Part shown: in pieces, positions 8,557-16,793 of the stretch
Layout of the letters: each line of letters starts with the position of its first letter
Numbering within the stretch: position 1 is the first letter of the stretch
IMG/VR virus record: IMGVR_UViG_3300025096_000009
Coordinates: 1-64,000 of that record
Reading direction: 5' to 3' (one strand)
DNA from: a virus
Length of the DNA stretch: 64,000 nt
The notes under the pieces: generated by a model
Databases searched by the model: none
What the model was told of the DNA's origin: nothing
What the model saw: the letters and a program-made list of their open reading frames with translations, nothing else
Made by a program: the position numbers and the translations under genes

Positions 8557-9804
8557 ATGGCTGACGATCCAGGTGGCGTTAAAGCTCAAGAAGCCGCTAA
8601 TAAAAAAGCGGATAAAAACTATACGATTGGCGGTGTTTCCTATACCGTTGATCAAGAAACGACTAACCAGTTAGTACTGGACGAAGCCGCTGCATCTCAA
8701 ACCAGGATCAACATGAAGTTGGCCGCTGATGAAGACAAGAAGTTAAAGACATATTTCACGACTGAAGAAAAAGGCATGGCGCAAACGCAGTCTGATCTTA
8801 GACGTGCAGAATATGGAACAATCGGTCAACAGGATCGACTAAAAGAAGGAGTCATTGGTTTAGAACGGCGAAAGGCGTTAGAAACTGAAGGAGCTGAAAC
8901 ACGAGAAACTGCTCAGACTGTTGGTGCACAGACTCGTTTAACTGAAACAACAAAAGGTCAACAGGAACGACTTACTCAAGCGGAAGGTCTTCAAGAAAGT
9001 GGAAGACAACAGCGAGAAACTCAAGCAGAACGTTATGTTGGAGAAAGAGGGTTAGAAGCAACTAGAGGTGCTGAAGCACGTAAGTTAACTGCAGCAACTG
9101 GCGAACAAGCAAGGGAGACACAGGCTGAGAGATACTCCGGAGAAAGGGGTCTTGTGGAAACAGGAGGAGCACAGCAAAGGCAAACTCAAGCTGAAAGATA
9201 TGTAGGAGAAAGAGGATTAGCAAGTACTGTTGCTGCTGAAGGAAGACAGACTCAAGCTGAAAAATATGCAGGGGAGAGAGGTCTTGTTGGAGCAACTGGC
9301 GAACAAGCAAGGGAGACTCAGGCTGAGAGATATGCAGGGGAGAGAGGTCTTCAGAAGGAAGGTGGTGCTCAGGCTCGACAGACACAGGCTGAAAGATATG
9401 CCGGAGAAAGGGGTCTTGTAGGGGAAGGAGGTAAGCAACAGCGTCAAACTCAAGCAGAGAAGTATGTTGGAGAAAGATCTCTTGTTGGAGCTGGTGGTAG
9501 AGAAACTAGACAGACTCAAGCTGAGCGTTATGCGGGTGAGAGAGGTTTACTTAGAACTGGTGGATCCGAGACACGAGCAACTAGACGAACTGAAGGACAG
9601 GAAACACGAGCTACTCAAGCCCAAGGTTTAAGGATTGGTGGATCAGAGACAAGGAAAACTAGACGAACTGAAGGAGGTCAAGCCAGAGCATTAGAAAGAA
9701 CCCGTGGAGGTGAGACTCGTCGTACAGACTTGCAAAGAGAATCATTCCGTAGATATAAAGAGGATAGGGATTATAGTCAAGCACGTTCTGCAACTAGAGT
9801 ATGA
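8557..9804 (+). CDS. 22-residue-repeat coiled-coil protein
   Basis: 415 residues, strongly hydrophilic and Arg/Glu/Gln-rich. Residues about 156-340 contain eight copies of an AERYxGERGL module. Seven follow each other at an exact 22-residue period (66 bp), usually joined by GGxQxRQTQ; one spacing is 33 residues. Periods of 11, 22 and 33 residues fit a long amphipathic helix of 11-residue type. The tail (TRRTEGQETRATQ) continues a looser Arg/Glu repeat. The stop overlaps the start of the presumed small terminase gene (ATGA). Possible roles are an internal scaffold, a minor capsid or a length-setting protein; none is proven. Confidence 0.6.
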   Translation: MADDPGGVKAQEAANKKADKNYTIGGVSYTVDQETTNQLVLDEAAASQTRINMKLAADEDKKLKTYFTTEEKGMAQTQSDLRRAEYGTIGQQDRLKEGVIGLERRKALETEGAETRETAQTVGAQTRLTETTKGQQERLTQAEGLQESGRQQRETQAERYVGERGLEATRGAEARKLTAATGEQARETQAERYSGERGLVETGGAQQRQTQAERYVGERGLASTVAAEGRQTQAEKYAGERGLVGATGEQARETQAERYAGERGLQKEGGAQARQTQAERYAGERGLVGEGGKQQRQTQAEKYVGERSLVGAGGRETRQTQAERYAGERGLLRTGGSETRATRRTEGQETRATQAQGLRIGGSETRKTRRTEGGQARALERTRGGETRRTDLQRESFRRYKEDRDYSQARSATRV

Positions 9805-10286
9805 TCGAATGGCTTAAGGGCCTTACCTCGAAAGATCGGGAAGCCTTTTTAGCCTTTTGTAAAAGAACTCGAAGCCCAATTCAAATGTATCTGTATGCCC
9901 GATTTTTAGGGTTTACAGGAAGCATTGTGAGTTGCGATAAATGGGCTCAGAGAAAATTCAAAAGGCGTAACTTCAATGCAGTATTAGAAGTTGAGATTGA
10001 CTCAATGCAGCAAGATATTGCTAATTTGAGAGATGGAATTCAGATGGGTATGGTTAAACAAGATATGGGTACCGCCAGGATTGCCATGCTTCAAAAAGAA
10101 TTGAGAGGTACAATTAAACAGTTAAGTGATGAGAAGGTATTACTTGACAAACAAGGTTTAATTCTTGCTGGTGCGGATAGAGCATTACGTGAAATGTTAT
10201 CTATTTTTAGAGACGATCCTGTTGAAGGACCTTTATCAGAAGCCTCAATGGGTGTTTGGACAAAGATCTTACAAGAAGAATCTTAA
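9801..10286 (+). CDS. Putative terminase small subunit
   Basis: 161 residues, directly before the large terminase gene and overlapping the previous stop by 4 bp. The N-terminal part (LTSKDREAFLAFCKRTRSP, then YARFLGFTGSIVSCDKWAQ) has the look of the helix-turn-helix DNA-recognition region of phage small terminases. The middle is a long predicted helix (residues 60-140), which would support oligomer formation. The call rests on position and general architecture, not on a clear family motif. Confidence 0.5.
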   Translation: MIEWLKGLTSKDREAFLAFCKRTRSPIQMYLYARFLGFTGSIVSCDKWAQRKFKRRNFNAVLEVEIDSMQQDIANLRDGIQMGMVKQDMGTARIAMLQKELRGTIKQLSDEKVLLDKQGLILAGADRALREMLSIFRDDPVEGPLSEASMGVWTKILQEES

Positions 10287-10310
10287 AACTTATTACGCTA
10301 TGCTACGCCA

Positions 10311-11834
10311 ATGGCAGGTACAAGCATCTATAGCGTCTACAGACGTACTGCAAGAGCAGCTGCTAAACAGCAGATAGTTAAGAAAACTTCATCTGTTGAT
10401 GTTGATCGTGCTCGTGAAGACTTCGCATATTTTTGTGATGTAGTTGGTAATAAACCACCAGCTGAGCATCATAAACAGTGGCATGAATATCTATGCACAG
10501 GGGAAAGTAGTGGTTGCTTAATTAATATTGCCGGACCAAACATAGATATTCTTGCTCCAAGGGGATCAGCTAAATCTACTGTTCTTGGTTTATTCACGGC
10601 ATGGTCTATTGGTGTACATGCTTTAAGGAGAATGCCACTAAAGATTCTCTATATTTCATACACCGTAGATGTGGCGAGACCGAAGAGTGCTGCAATTAAA
10701 AGAATTATTGAAGAGAATAAGATATACAAAGAGATTTTCCCCACAGTAAAGATTGCTAAAGGGATTAACTCAAATGAGTATTGGAGTATTGATTGGAAAT
10801 TTGCAGGTATTCGATCAACTGGTGAGGAAGAATTTAGTGTTTGTTGTGCAGGTTTGAAAGGTGCAGTTACTTCGAAACGTTCACATCTATGTATTATTGA
10901 TGACGCGATTAAAAGTGCAGATGATATAAAGAATAGGGACATTCGTCAGGCTATGGAGGATAACTGGAATGCTGTCATTGTTCCAACGATGTTTGAAGGC
11001 GGTAGAGCGGTTTGTCTCGGAACTCGTTTCCGCCACGACGATATTCATAACAGCACTTTCACTCCTGCGAATGATTGGGTGCAGATTATTCAGTCTGCTA
11101 TTACAGTGGATTCGAACGGAGACGAGATCTCTTATTGGCCGGATATGTGGTCCTTGGATTACCTTCGTGACCGCAGGAGACAAGCGCCGGTTGCTTTTAG
11201 TTTTCAGTATCAGAATCAGATTGTTCAAACTAGTGAATTATCTCTTTCACCTGATTTAATTGTTAAGGGTTCTATTGCTACTCAATTTGATGCAATGGGA
11301 GTAGGAGTTGATTTATCAGCTGGTGTGAGAGAACAGAATGATTTTACTGTTTTCGTTATGGGAGGACGTATTGGAAATAAGATTCATATCATTGATTGTA
11401 AAAGATTGAGGATAATGGGGAACTTGGAGAAGTTAGAAAGTCTTATGGAAATGATGGAAGAATGGGGAGTTATTCATGGAGAAGGAAAGAATTATTTTGC
11501 TACTGGTAGTTCAGTTCATATTTGGTCAGAAGCTGTTGCCTATCAGGCTTCTTTAGAGGCTGACTTTAAACGAATATGTCAGGGAGAGCATGGTTTATAT
11601 AATATGATTTGGCATGCAGTCAAAGGATTTCGCGGGGACAAAGTTGCTCGCTTTAGGGGAATTATGGGTCTCTTTGAACAACGTCGAATTACTTTTAATA
11701 AGTATCGAAAGTTCACTCATTTGACAGATGAAATTGTAAATTTTGGAGTTAGTTCTCATGATGACTGTGTTGACGCATTGGTATGGCTATGCAATGGATT
11801 GATGTCTAAAGGAAAACTAGAGTTAGAGTATTGA
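10311..11834 (+). CDS. terL: Terminase large subunit (DNA packaging ATPase/nuclease)
   Basis: 507 residues. It has an ATPase domain with Walker A APRGSAKST (residues 82-90), Walker B LCIIDD (193-198) and coupling motif LGTRF (236-240). An RNase H-fold nuclease domain follows, with GVDLSA (Asp334) and the C-terminal acidic cluster SHDDCVDAL (about 482-490). It pumps DNA into the empty head and cuts the concatemer. The ATP loop resembles T7-like and related podovirus/siphovirus terminases. It is preceded by the putative small subunit and followed by the AbrB-like and portal genes. Confidence 0.93.
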   Translation: MAGTSIYSVYRRTARAAAKQQIVKKTSSVDVDRAREDFAYFCDVVGNKPPAEHHKQWHEYLCTGESSGCLINIAGPNIDILAPRGSAKSTVLGLFTAWSIGVHALRRMPLKILYISYTVDVARPKSAAIKRIIEENKIYKEIFPTVKIAKGINSNEYWSIDWKFAGIRSTGEEEFSVCCAGLKGAVTSKRSHLCIIDDAIKSADDIKNRDIRQAMEDNWNAVIVPTMFEGGRAVCLGTRFRHDDIHNSTFTPANDWVQIIQSAITVDSNGDEISYWPDMWSLDYLRDRRRQAPVAFSFQYQNQIVQTSELSLSPDLIVKGSIATQFDAMGVGVDLSAGVREQNDFTVFVMGGRIGNKIHIIDCKRLRIMGNLEKLESLMEMMEEWGVIHGEGKNYFATGSSVHIWSEAVAYQASLEADFKRICQGEHGLYNMIWHAVKGFRGDKVARFRGIMGLFEQRRITFNKYRKFTHLTDEIVNFGVSSHDDCVDALVWLCNGLMSKGKLELEY

Positions 11835-11862
11835 CGATTTAAACTGGAAAGAACAACTTCCA

Positions 11863-12045
11863 ATGTCAAACAGCTATTACAACTTAGAAATCGAACAGGA
11901 CGCATATGGTTCTGTAGTCATTCCTCTCCCCGACGAACTTTGTCACGATATGGCGCTTCAGCCAAGTGAACGATTTGATGTCGAAGTTGATGATGATGTG
12001 ATCACTCTAAAAAGGTTGCATGCTGGTTATAACATTGACCAATAG
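11863..12045 (+). CDS. AbrB/MazE-like swapped-hairpin protein
   Basis: 60 residues. The sequence DAYGSVVIPLPDELCHDMAL followed by a beta-hairpin (RFDVEVDDDVITLKRL) matches the SpoVT/AbrB swapped-hairpin fold used by small dimeric DNA-binding proteins and MazE-type antitoxins. It sits between terminase and portal with short gaps on both sides, so it is co-expressed with late genes. No partner toxin is visible nearby. It may be a late transcription regulator or a packaging cofactor. Confidence 0.6.
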   Translation: MSNSYYNLEIEQDAYGSVVIPLPDELCHDMALQPSERFDVEVDDDVITLKRLHAGYNIDQ

Positions 12046-12063
12046 ACAATTCGTTAAAAACTC

Positions 12064-14322
12064 ATGAGTGATACTGCTGTTAAATCTGGTCTCGACGCCA
12101 TTATTAAGTCGGTAGTAAATCGAGATGGTGGAGGAGAGGCCGACACGATGTTGGTTAATGCTCATCTTTCTCAAATGAAAATGTTTGGGATAAGACAAGG
12201 TGTTGAGTTCTATCCCGAGCAAGACAATTTTGGAACACAGAGATTTGATTTCGTTCAACAGGTTATAAAGTTCAACAAACTAGATGCAAGGCTTGATTCA
12301 ATATGGGATAGATTTTTAGCTTATGGAAAAGGACTTTTTTATATAAGACCTACTCAGAAAACTTATCGTCTCTACTGGTTTGATAAAGATTCATATAGAA
12401 CTTATTACACACCAGAAGGTGATTTAGAAGAGGTTGTTATCATATATCCCTATAAAGTTAAGTCTTCTAAGGGGTTTAAGGGTGTTGGGTTAAATACAGA
12501 TAAGCGTTATATGCGTTTACGGATTACTCCAGAAGAGATAGAAGAGTTTCATAGTGAGCAGGAGATAACTTTTGATAATGAAAATTTAGATTATTCCACC
12601 TTTGATAAGAAGGTTCATGAGAACAGCATGGAGTTTATTCCATGTGTTGAGGTCTTTAATAATCCAGACGCTTTTGGAACTGATGGTGCTGGCGAGTTTG
12701 AGTGGTTATCTAGTCAGATAATTGCTCATGATGAGATGGTAAAGAATATTCGTGCAAACTTATCATTCTTTGGTAATCCGACTCTCTTATCTTCACGTCC
12801 GAAGCAAGATATTATTGAACAAAATTCGGATGATGCAGCTCAAAGACCTAGCATTTCAAGTCAATCTGGTTTTCAATCAAACTTTGATCTTTCCAGTTCT
12901 ACTTTTAAACAAGATCCTACAACTAGACAACAACCAGGGTACATAGGGAAACCAGGTAGTGGTTACCGTGTGCCTAGAGTTATCGCCAACTTGGAGCCAA
13001 CAGACCGTGTTGGTTTTATTACTCCTAATGCTGTAGGAACTGATCAGGCTCGCTATGCAGAACAGTTAAGAAGTGAGATACGTCTTGCTTTAGGTGGTAT
13101 TGACGACTTAAGTATTACTAATGTAACTGCTACTGAGATTAAATCAGCTTATGGTCGTGTCAGTGCAACTGCCAAGAAGAAGTGTCTCCAGTTATATACC
13201 TATGGTGTTTGTAAGTGTTTTGAGCTAATGATTTTTCAGGAAGAACAAATCTTCCGTAAGTCTCTTGCTTATCAATCAGGAATTAAATATCCGATTCCTC
13301 CAGAGGATCCTGATGACGAAATTTTATATGAGAAGTATATAAAACAAAAAGAGAGATATGAAAACAAATTGCAGAAGGCTATTGATGCTGCTGTTGAGAC
13401 TAAAGAGATTCCAGATGGTGTTGTTGGATTAGCTCCAGATGGTGATAGGACAGTTAGTTGGCGTTGGATGGGGCCCGTTTATGAGGATACTGCTCAAGAT
13501 AAATTGAACCAATCTATCTTCACTAGGAACCTACAAGAATTGGGTGTTGATAGTATAGAAGCACTGAAGTATTTATTTCCTTCCAAAACCGACGACGAGA
13601 TTGCAGGTATGCTTTCTGGTTATCCGTTTAGAATGGTAGGAGAATTACAGCGGTCATATTCTCAACTTATTGACTTAGTCAATCAAGAAATGAGAACACC
13701 ACATCCACAGCAACCGAATTTACCGATGGCTGCGGATCCAAGATTGGACCTCACTCCATTCCTATACCGAACACTCGAATCATTACAGAAGGAAGTTACT
13801 TATGCAGGACGCTACCGTAGCGCCGACCCAATCGGCACCCCAAGTATCCCAGACCCAGCCGACCAGCTACGTGGCTCCAGCAGCCCAGTCAGCAGCCCAG
13901 GCTCCGGTAGTGGGAACATCTCCCCAATGGGTGGGGACCTCCCAGCCGATGGCGGCACCCGTGGCACAAGCGCCGGGCCAGACGGCAATTCCTTACCAGA
14001 ATTCAGTCCCTACAGCGTACAGCTCCCAGGTATCCCAGGCTCCCCAACAGCAGGAGAACCCATACAAGGAGGCGTTCAACAGAGTAGTGGGCGCCCTGAG
14101 TTCACCAGTCCAATTCCCGTTCCAGGGTCAACAGTCTCCTCAGACGCAAGTAATAGACCCGGCCAGTTACGCTTCCCAACAAACGACCCAGTTCGCCAGT
14201 CAGGTAGCTCCGACCTCTATGCCTGGGATCAGCAGCAACCAGGGATACTCGGCCAATTATTCCCAAACTTCAGCGGACAACCTGGAGATAACCGCAGACC
14301 AGCTCCTAAACAACGGCGTTAG
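12064..14322 (+). CDS. Portal protein with long Pro/Gly/Ser-rich C-terminal extension
   Basis: 752 residues, placed between terminase and scaffold/capsid genes as expected for a portal. Residues 1-560 are a mixed alpha/beta body with a long helical region (EKYIKQKERYENKLQKAIDA). From about residue 580 onward it becomes low-complexity, rich in Pro, Gly and Ser. This last part (173 codons) is encoded by DNA that also encodes the start of the scaffold protein in another frame. Typical podovirus portals are nearer 530-600 residues, so the tail is extra. The family is judged from position, length and neighbours. Confidence 0.75.
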   Translation: MSDTAVKSGLDAIIKSVVNRDGGGEADTMLVNAHLSQMKMFGIRQGVEFYPEQDNFGTQRFDFVQQVIKFNKLDARLDSIWDRFLAYGKGLFYIRPTQKTYRLYWFDKDSYRTYYTPEGDLEEVVIIYPYKVKSSKGFKGVGLNTDKRYMRLRITPEEIEEFHSEQEITFDNENLDYSTFDKKVHENSMEFIPCVEVFNNPDAFGTDGAGEFEWLSSQIIAHDEMVKNIRANLSFFGNPTLLSSRPKQDIIEQNSDDAAQRPSISSQSGFQSNFDLSSSTFKQDPTTRQQPGYIGKPGSGYRVPRVIANLEPTDRVGFITPNAVGTDQARYAEQLRSEIRLALGGIDDLSITNVTATEIKSAYGRVSATAKKKCLQLYTYGVCKCFELMIFQEEQIFRKSLAYQSGIKYPIPPEDPDDEILYEKYIKQKERYENKLQKAIDAAVETKEIPDGVVGLAPDGDRTVSWRWMGPVYEDTAQDKLNQSIFTRNLQELGVDSIEALKYLFPSKTDDEIAGMLSGYPFRMVGELQRSYSQLIDLVNQEMRTPHPQQPNLPMAADPRLDLTPFLYRTLESLQKEVTYAGRYRSADPIGTPSIPDPADQLRGSSSPVSSPGSGSGNISPMGGDLPADGGTRGTSAGPDGNSLPEFSPYSVQLPGIPGSPTAGEPIQGGVQQSSGRPEFTSPIPVPGSTVSSDASNRPGQLRFPTNDPVRQSGSSDLYAWDQQQPGILGQLFPNFSGQPGDNRRPAPKQRR

Positions 14323-14848
14323 TCCTGAAAGTATTCAAGTAATTGATCATTTTGGTCCTGACACTGCAGGTATCCTTAATGACTATTCATGTCAACTAGA
14401 AGACGCAGTATCATCTACTCATGGTCAGTTAAATGAAGCAGCAGGTCTACTTCAAGAGCTCTCTCAAGAGCATAGGGTTTACGAAAGAATCCTTACTGAT
14501 CCTGATATTCTTGCTGATTACACTTGTGAGTTCTTCGGTGAAAATGGTCCTTATCCTGTTCCCACCCAGCAGTATGCAGCTCCTCATGGTCAGGCAGTAG
14601 GTCAACAGTTCGCTAATGCTCCTCAGGTTACTGGTCAGCCTAACGTTACTGGACAAGCTCCAGCAGCAGCTCCAACACGCCCTGAGATGCCTGTACCTCC
14701 ACAGCCTCAACAGCAAGGGAACCCAACTGATTTCTGGAATAACTTCGGAAGTGCAGCTGATAGAGACCCACAGAATGCATGGCGTTATTTAAATGCAGCT
14801 CAACAGAGTCCTGAGATCTTCCGCCAGAAGCTTCTGGTAATGGAGTGA
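13802..14848 (+). CDS. Capsid assembly scaffold protein (overlaps portal frame)
   Basis: 348 residues in a different frame from the portal for its first 521 bp. A purine-rich ribosome site (AAGGAAG) lies 8 bp before the ATG and supports internal initiation. The N-terminal 170 residues are Gln/Pro/Ala-rich and probably disordered. Residues 175-250 are acidic and helical (SADNLEITADQLL..., QLEDAVSSTHGQLNEAAGLLQ), and the end is short and basic. Acidic, Gln/Pro-rich proteins just upstream of the major capsid gene are typical phage scaffolds that guide shell assembly and then leave. A hairpin terminator follows it. Confidence 0.72.
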   Translation: MQDATVAPTQSAPQVSQTQPTSYVAPAAQSAAQAPVVGTSPQWVGTSQPMAAPVAQAPGQTAIPYQNSVPTAYSSQVSQAPQQQENPYKEAFNRVVGALSSPVQFPFQGQQSPQTQVIDPASYASQQTTQFASQVAPTSMPGISSNQGYSANYSQTSADNLEITADQLLNNGVSPESIQVIDHFGPDTAGILNDYSCQLEDAVSSTHGQLNEAAGLLQELSQEHRVYERILTDPDILADYTCEFFGENGPYPVPTQQYAAPHGQAVGQQFANAPQVTGQPNVTGQAPAAAPTRPEMPVPPQPQQQGNPTDFWNNFGSAADRDPQNAWRYLNAAQQSPEIFRQKLLVME

Positions 14849-14864
14849 TCGAATAACTAAATGA

Positions 14865-14896
14865 GGGGTAGATGTCTACCCCCTATTCATTTTTAC
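14865..14896 (+). terminator. Hairpin terminator or attenuator after scaffold gene
   Basis: A perfect 8-bp inverted repeat GGGGTAGA-TG-TCTACCCC (14865-14882) is followed by TATTCATTTTT. It lies between the scaffold gene and the next gene, whose ATG is at 14898. It could reduce read-through or act as a processing/stability hairpin that separates scaffold from capsid expression. Confidence 0.65.
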
Positions 14897-14897
14897 A

Positions 14898-15302
14898 ATG
14901 GCAAAAAAGAAAGCTAGCGCACAAGATAAAGCAGATGCATTCCTTGCGGGGTTAGGCACAGCTGGAGGAGCAATTGGTGCGCCTGGGTTAGTTACCTTCG
15001 GTGCAGGAGATACGCAGCGTCAGTTGATGACTGGAACTATGGATAATAATTGGGCAGTAAAAGAACAACAGCTAGTTGAAGATGCTCCAATGCCTCAGAA
15101 TTTAGATGCTTCATATTTAAAATTAAATCTTCCAGGTTCACCTTTACCTATGAATGGTTTGTTATCTAACCAGAACCTCGATGCTAGTATTAGCAATCAG
15201 AAGATGTTTCTTGCACAATACCAAATGACGTTGGCACAGATGATGCCGCCAGCTGCATTTCAACAGCTCCCAATGGGCTATCCACCTCTTAAGAAAAAAT
15301 GA
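14898..15302 (+). CDS. Hypothetical head-region protein
   Basis: 134 residues, unrecognised. The Lys-rich start (MAKKKASAQDK) is followed by a Gly/Ala stretch, and the end is Met/Gln/Pro-rich and finishes with KKK. It lies between scaffold and major capsid genes, and its stop overlaps the next start (ATGA). A head-associated role is inferred from position. Confidence 0.55.
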   Translation: MAKKKASAQDKADAFLAGLGTAGGAIGAPGLVTFGAGDTQRQLMTGTMDNNWAVKEQQLVEDAPMPQNLDASYLKLNLPGSPLPMNGLLSNQNLDASISNQKMFLAQYQMTLAQMMPPAAFQQLPMGYPPLKKK

Positions 15303-15487
15303 GCAAAGCTAAGGCCGCAGAGGCAATCCAGAAGTCGGAAGACTATAAGAATATAATGATGGCTCTTGCTGCAGAACAAGAGGCTTCTCAGTCAGATTTA
15401 CAGCCTACAAATATTAATCCAAATCCAAAACCTGATGGACAAACAGTTGTACCTACAACTGGTTATTCACAGTACAACATGGTTTAG
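15299..15487 (+). CDS. Small hypothetical head-region protein
   Basis: 62 residues, translationally coupled to the upstream gene (ATGA overlap). The N-terminal half is helical (KAAEAIQKSEDYKNIMMALA) and the rest is polar and Pro/Asn-rich. No known family. Confidence 0.5.
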   Translation: MSKAKAAEAIQKSEDYKNIMMALAAEQEASQSDLQPTNINPNPKPDGQTVVPTTGYSQYNMV

Positions 15488-15512
15488 TAGACGTAAAACT
15501 TATATAAGGCGG

Positions 15513-15617
15513 TTGATAAACTCATATTATAATTATCTCAATGGAATTATTCCAGATATAGAGAATTTACGTCCTCTTCTCGAGGATTTTGTTCTCAGAT
15601 ATCAGCAAACTACATAA
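15513..15617 (+). CDS. Possible very small protein upstream of capsid gene
   Basis: A 34-residue frame from TTG: it reads MINSYYNYLNGIIPDIENLR and continues for 14 more residues. An AAGG lies just before the start. The composition is protein-like, but the start is weak and the frame overlaps nothing conserved that I recognise. It may instead be part of the 5' leader of the capsid gene. Confidence 0.27.
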   Translation: MINSYYNYLNGIIPDIENLRPLLEDFVLRYQQTT

Positions 15618-15632
15618 CGCTGAAAAACCCCA

Positions 15633-16778
15633 ATGTTTATTGACAATGATTTCCCGAAGCTGTTGGGTGCGGAACTATACCGTCCCCATCCAGCTTATAT
15701 AGTGGAAATGGCTGCAGAGCCAGTCGTCGTACACGACTTTACTAAGCAACCGGGTCAAACTGTTCAGCTAGATCGTTACCGTTTCTTCGGTAACCCTGGC
15801 ACGAAGACACAACGTGAGCGTACTCAGGATCAAACCATCGGTACAGCAAACAGTAGGTCTATCGTTAAGGACAAAGTACTTGTATCTCTTCGTGAGTATA
15901 CAGGTCCTGCTGACCCAAATAATAACGCTCTCCCTAGCACATTCAAAATTGCTCGTGAGACATTAATGACCGCTCAGCGTTTGCTGCTTGATACTGGGAA
16001 CCTTAATATGTTCCACCAGTCAATAGGTAGCCTTACGCTTCTTGATGACTACCGGAGATGGAGAGATAGAGTCTTCATTGACGAACTTTTCAAGACTGAA
16101 TCACGTGGTCAAAGTAGTGATTCACAAGGTGGATACTACTACCCTAATAACAAGGCTAAGACAAACTCAACTACTCTTACTGCTTATACAGCTACAGAGT
16201 ACGCTTCTGAGCGCTTTAAGTTCAATGTAAAAACTGACCTTCTAGAAGTTGTTAAGAGTCTACGTAAGCGTCACGTACCAGTTTTCGCAGATGGCTACTA
16301 TCGTTGCATAGCAGATCCTTCACTTATGAAAGATCTTCGTGCTGATCAAGGCTTCCGTGAAGTTGCACGTTACCCAGGAATGGGCGCTCCTAACCCTCTT
16401 ATGGGTGCACAAGCTCCTAACTCAGCTATCTACGGTGGCGGCCAATTCGGTCAGGCACAATTCGTAGCTGGAGAGCCAGTTATGCCATCAGGCTTCGTTT
16501 TTGAAGGTGTAAGATTCTTCGAATCTACAAACTTCCCAGGAAAAACTATCACGGTCGACATCGGTGATGGTAATGGAGCCGTTTCAAAAGACACTCCTGC
16601 AGGATTATTCTTCGGTCCTCAGGCAATCGGTGTAGGTATTGGTGGTCCAAATGCTCAAGTTCTAATTAATAACAACGATGACTTCTCAAGATTCATCATT
16701 CTTATTTGGCAGCTTTATGCTGGTTTTGCGAACTTGAATAAGGACTTCATCACTACAGCCTTCACTGTATCTGAGTAA
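15633..16778 (+). CDS. Major capsid protein
   Basis: 381 residues. Position after portal and scaffold, size and composition fit an HK97-fold shell protein. An N-terminal arm is followed by VSLREYTGPAD, a YYRCIADPSLMKDLRAD segment and a GxFFxxxxFPG-type strand region (VRFFESTNFPG), a pattern also seen in N4-gp56-type capsid proteins. Codons look more uniform and C-ending at Phe/Tyr/Asn than in neighbours, as expected for a highly expressed gene. The next gene has a strong ribosome site directly after the stop. Confidence 0.82.
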   Translation: MFIDNDFPKLLGAELYRPHPAYIVEMAAEPVVVHDFTKQPGQTVQLDRYRFFGNPGTKTQRERTQDQTIGTANSRSIVKDKVLVSLREYTGPADPNNNALPSTFKIARETLMTAQRLLLDTGNLNMFHQSIGSLTLLDDYRRWRDRVFIDELFKTESRGQSSDSQGGYYYPNNKAKTNSTTLTAYTATEYASERFKFNVKTDLLEVVKSLRKRHVPVFADGYYRCIADPSLMKDLRADQGFREVARYPGMGAPNPLMGAQAPNSAIYGGGQFGQAQFVAGEPVMPSGFVFEGVRFFESTNFPGKTITVDIGDGNGAVSKDTPAGLFFGPQAIGVGIGGPNAQVLINNNDDFSRFIILIWQLYAGFANLNKDFITTAFTVSE

Positions 16779-16793
16779 GGAGGTATTTAACTA

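Noticed and set aside
9062-9519. Opposite-strand Leu/Gln/Ser-rich frames over the 22-residue repeats
   Set aside because: Antisense products of the repeat DNA with no initiation signal.
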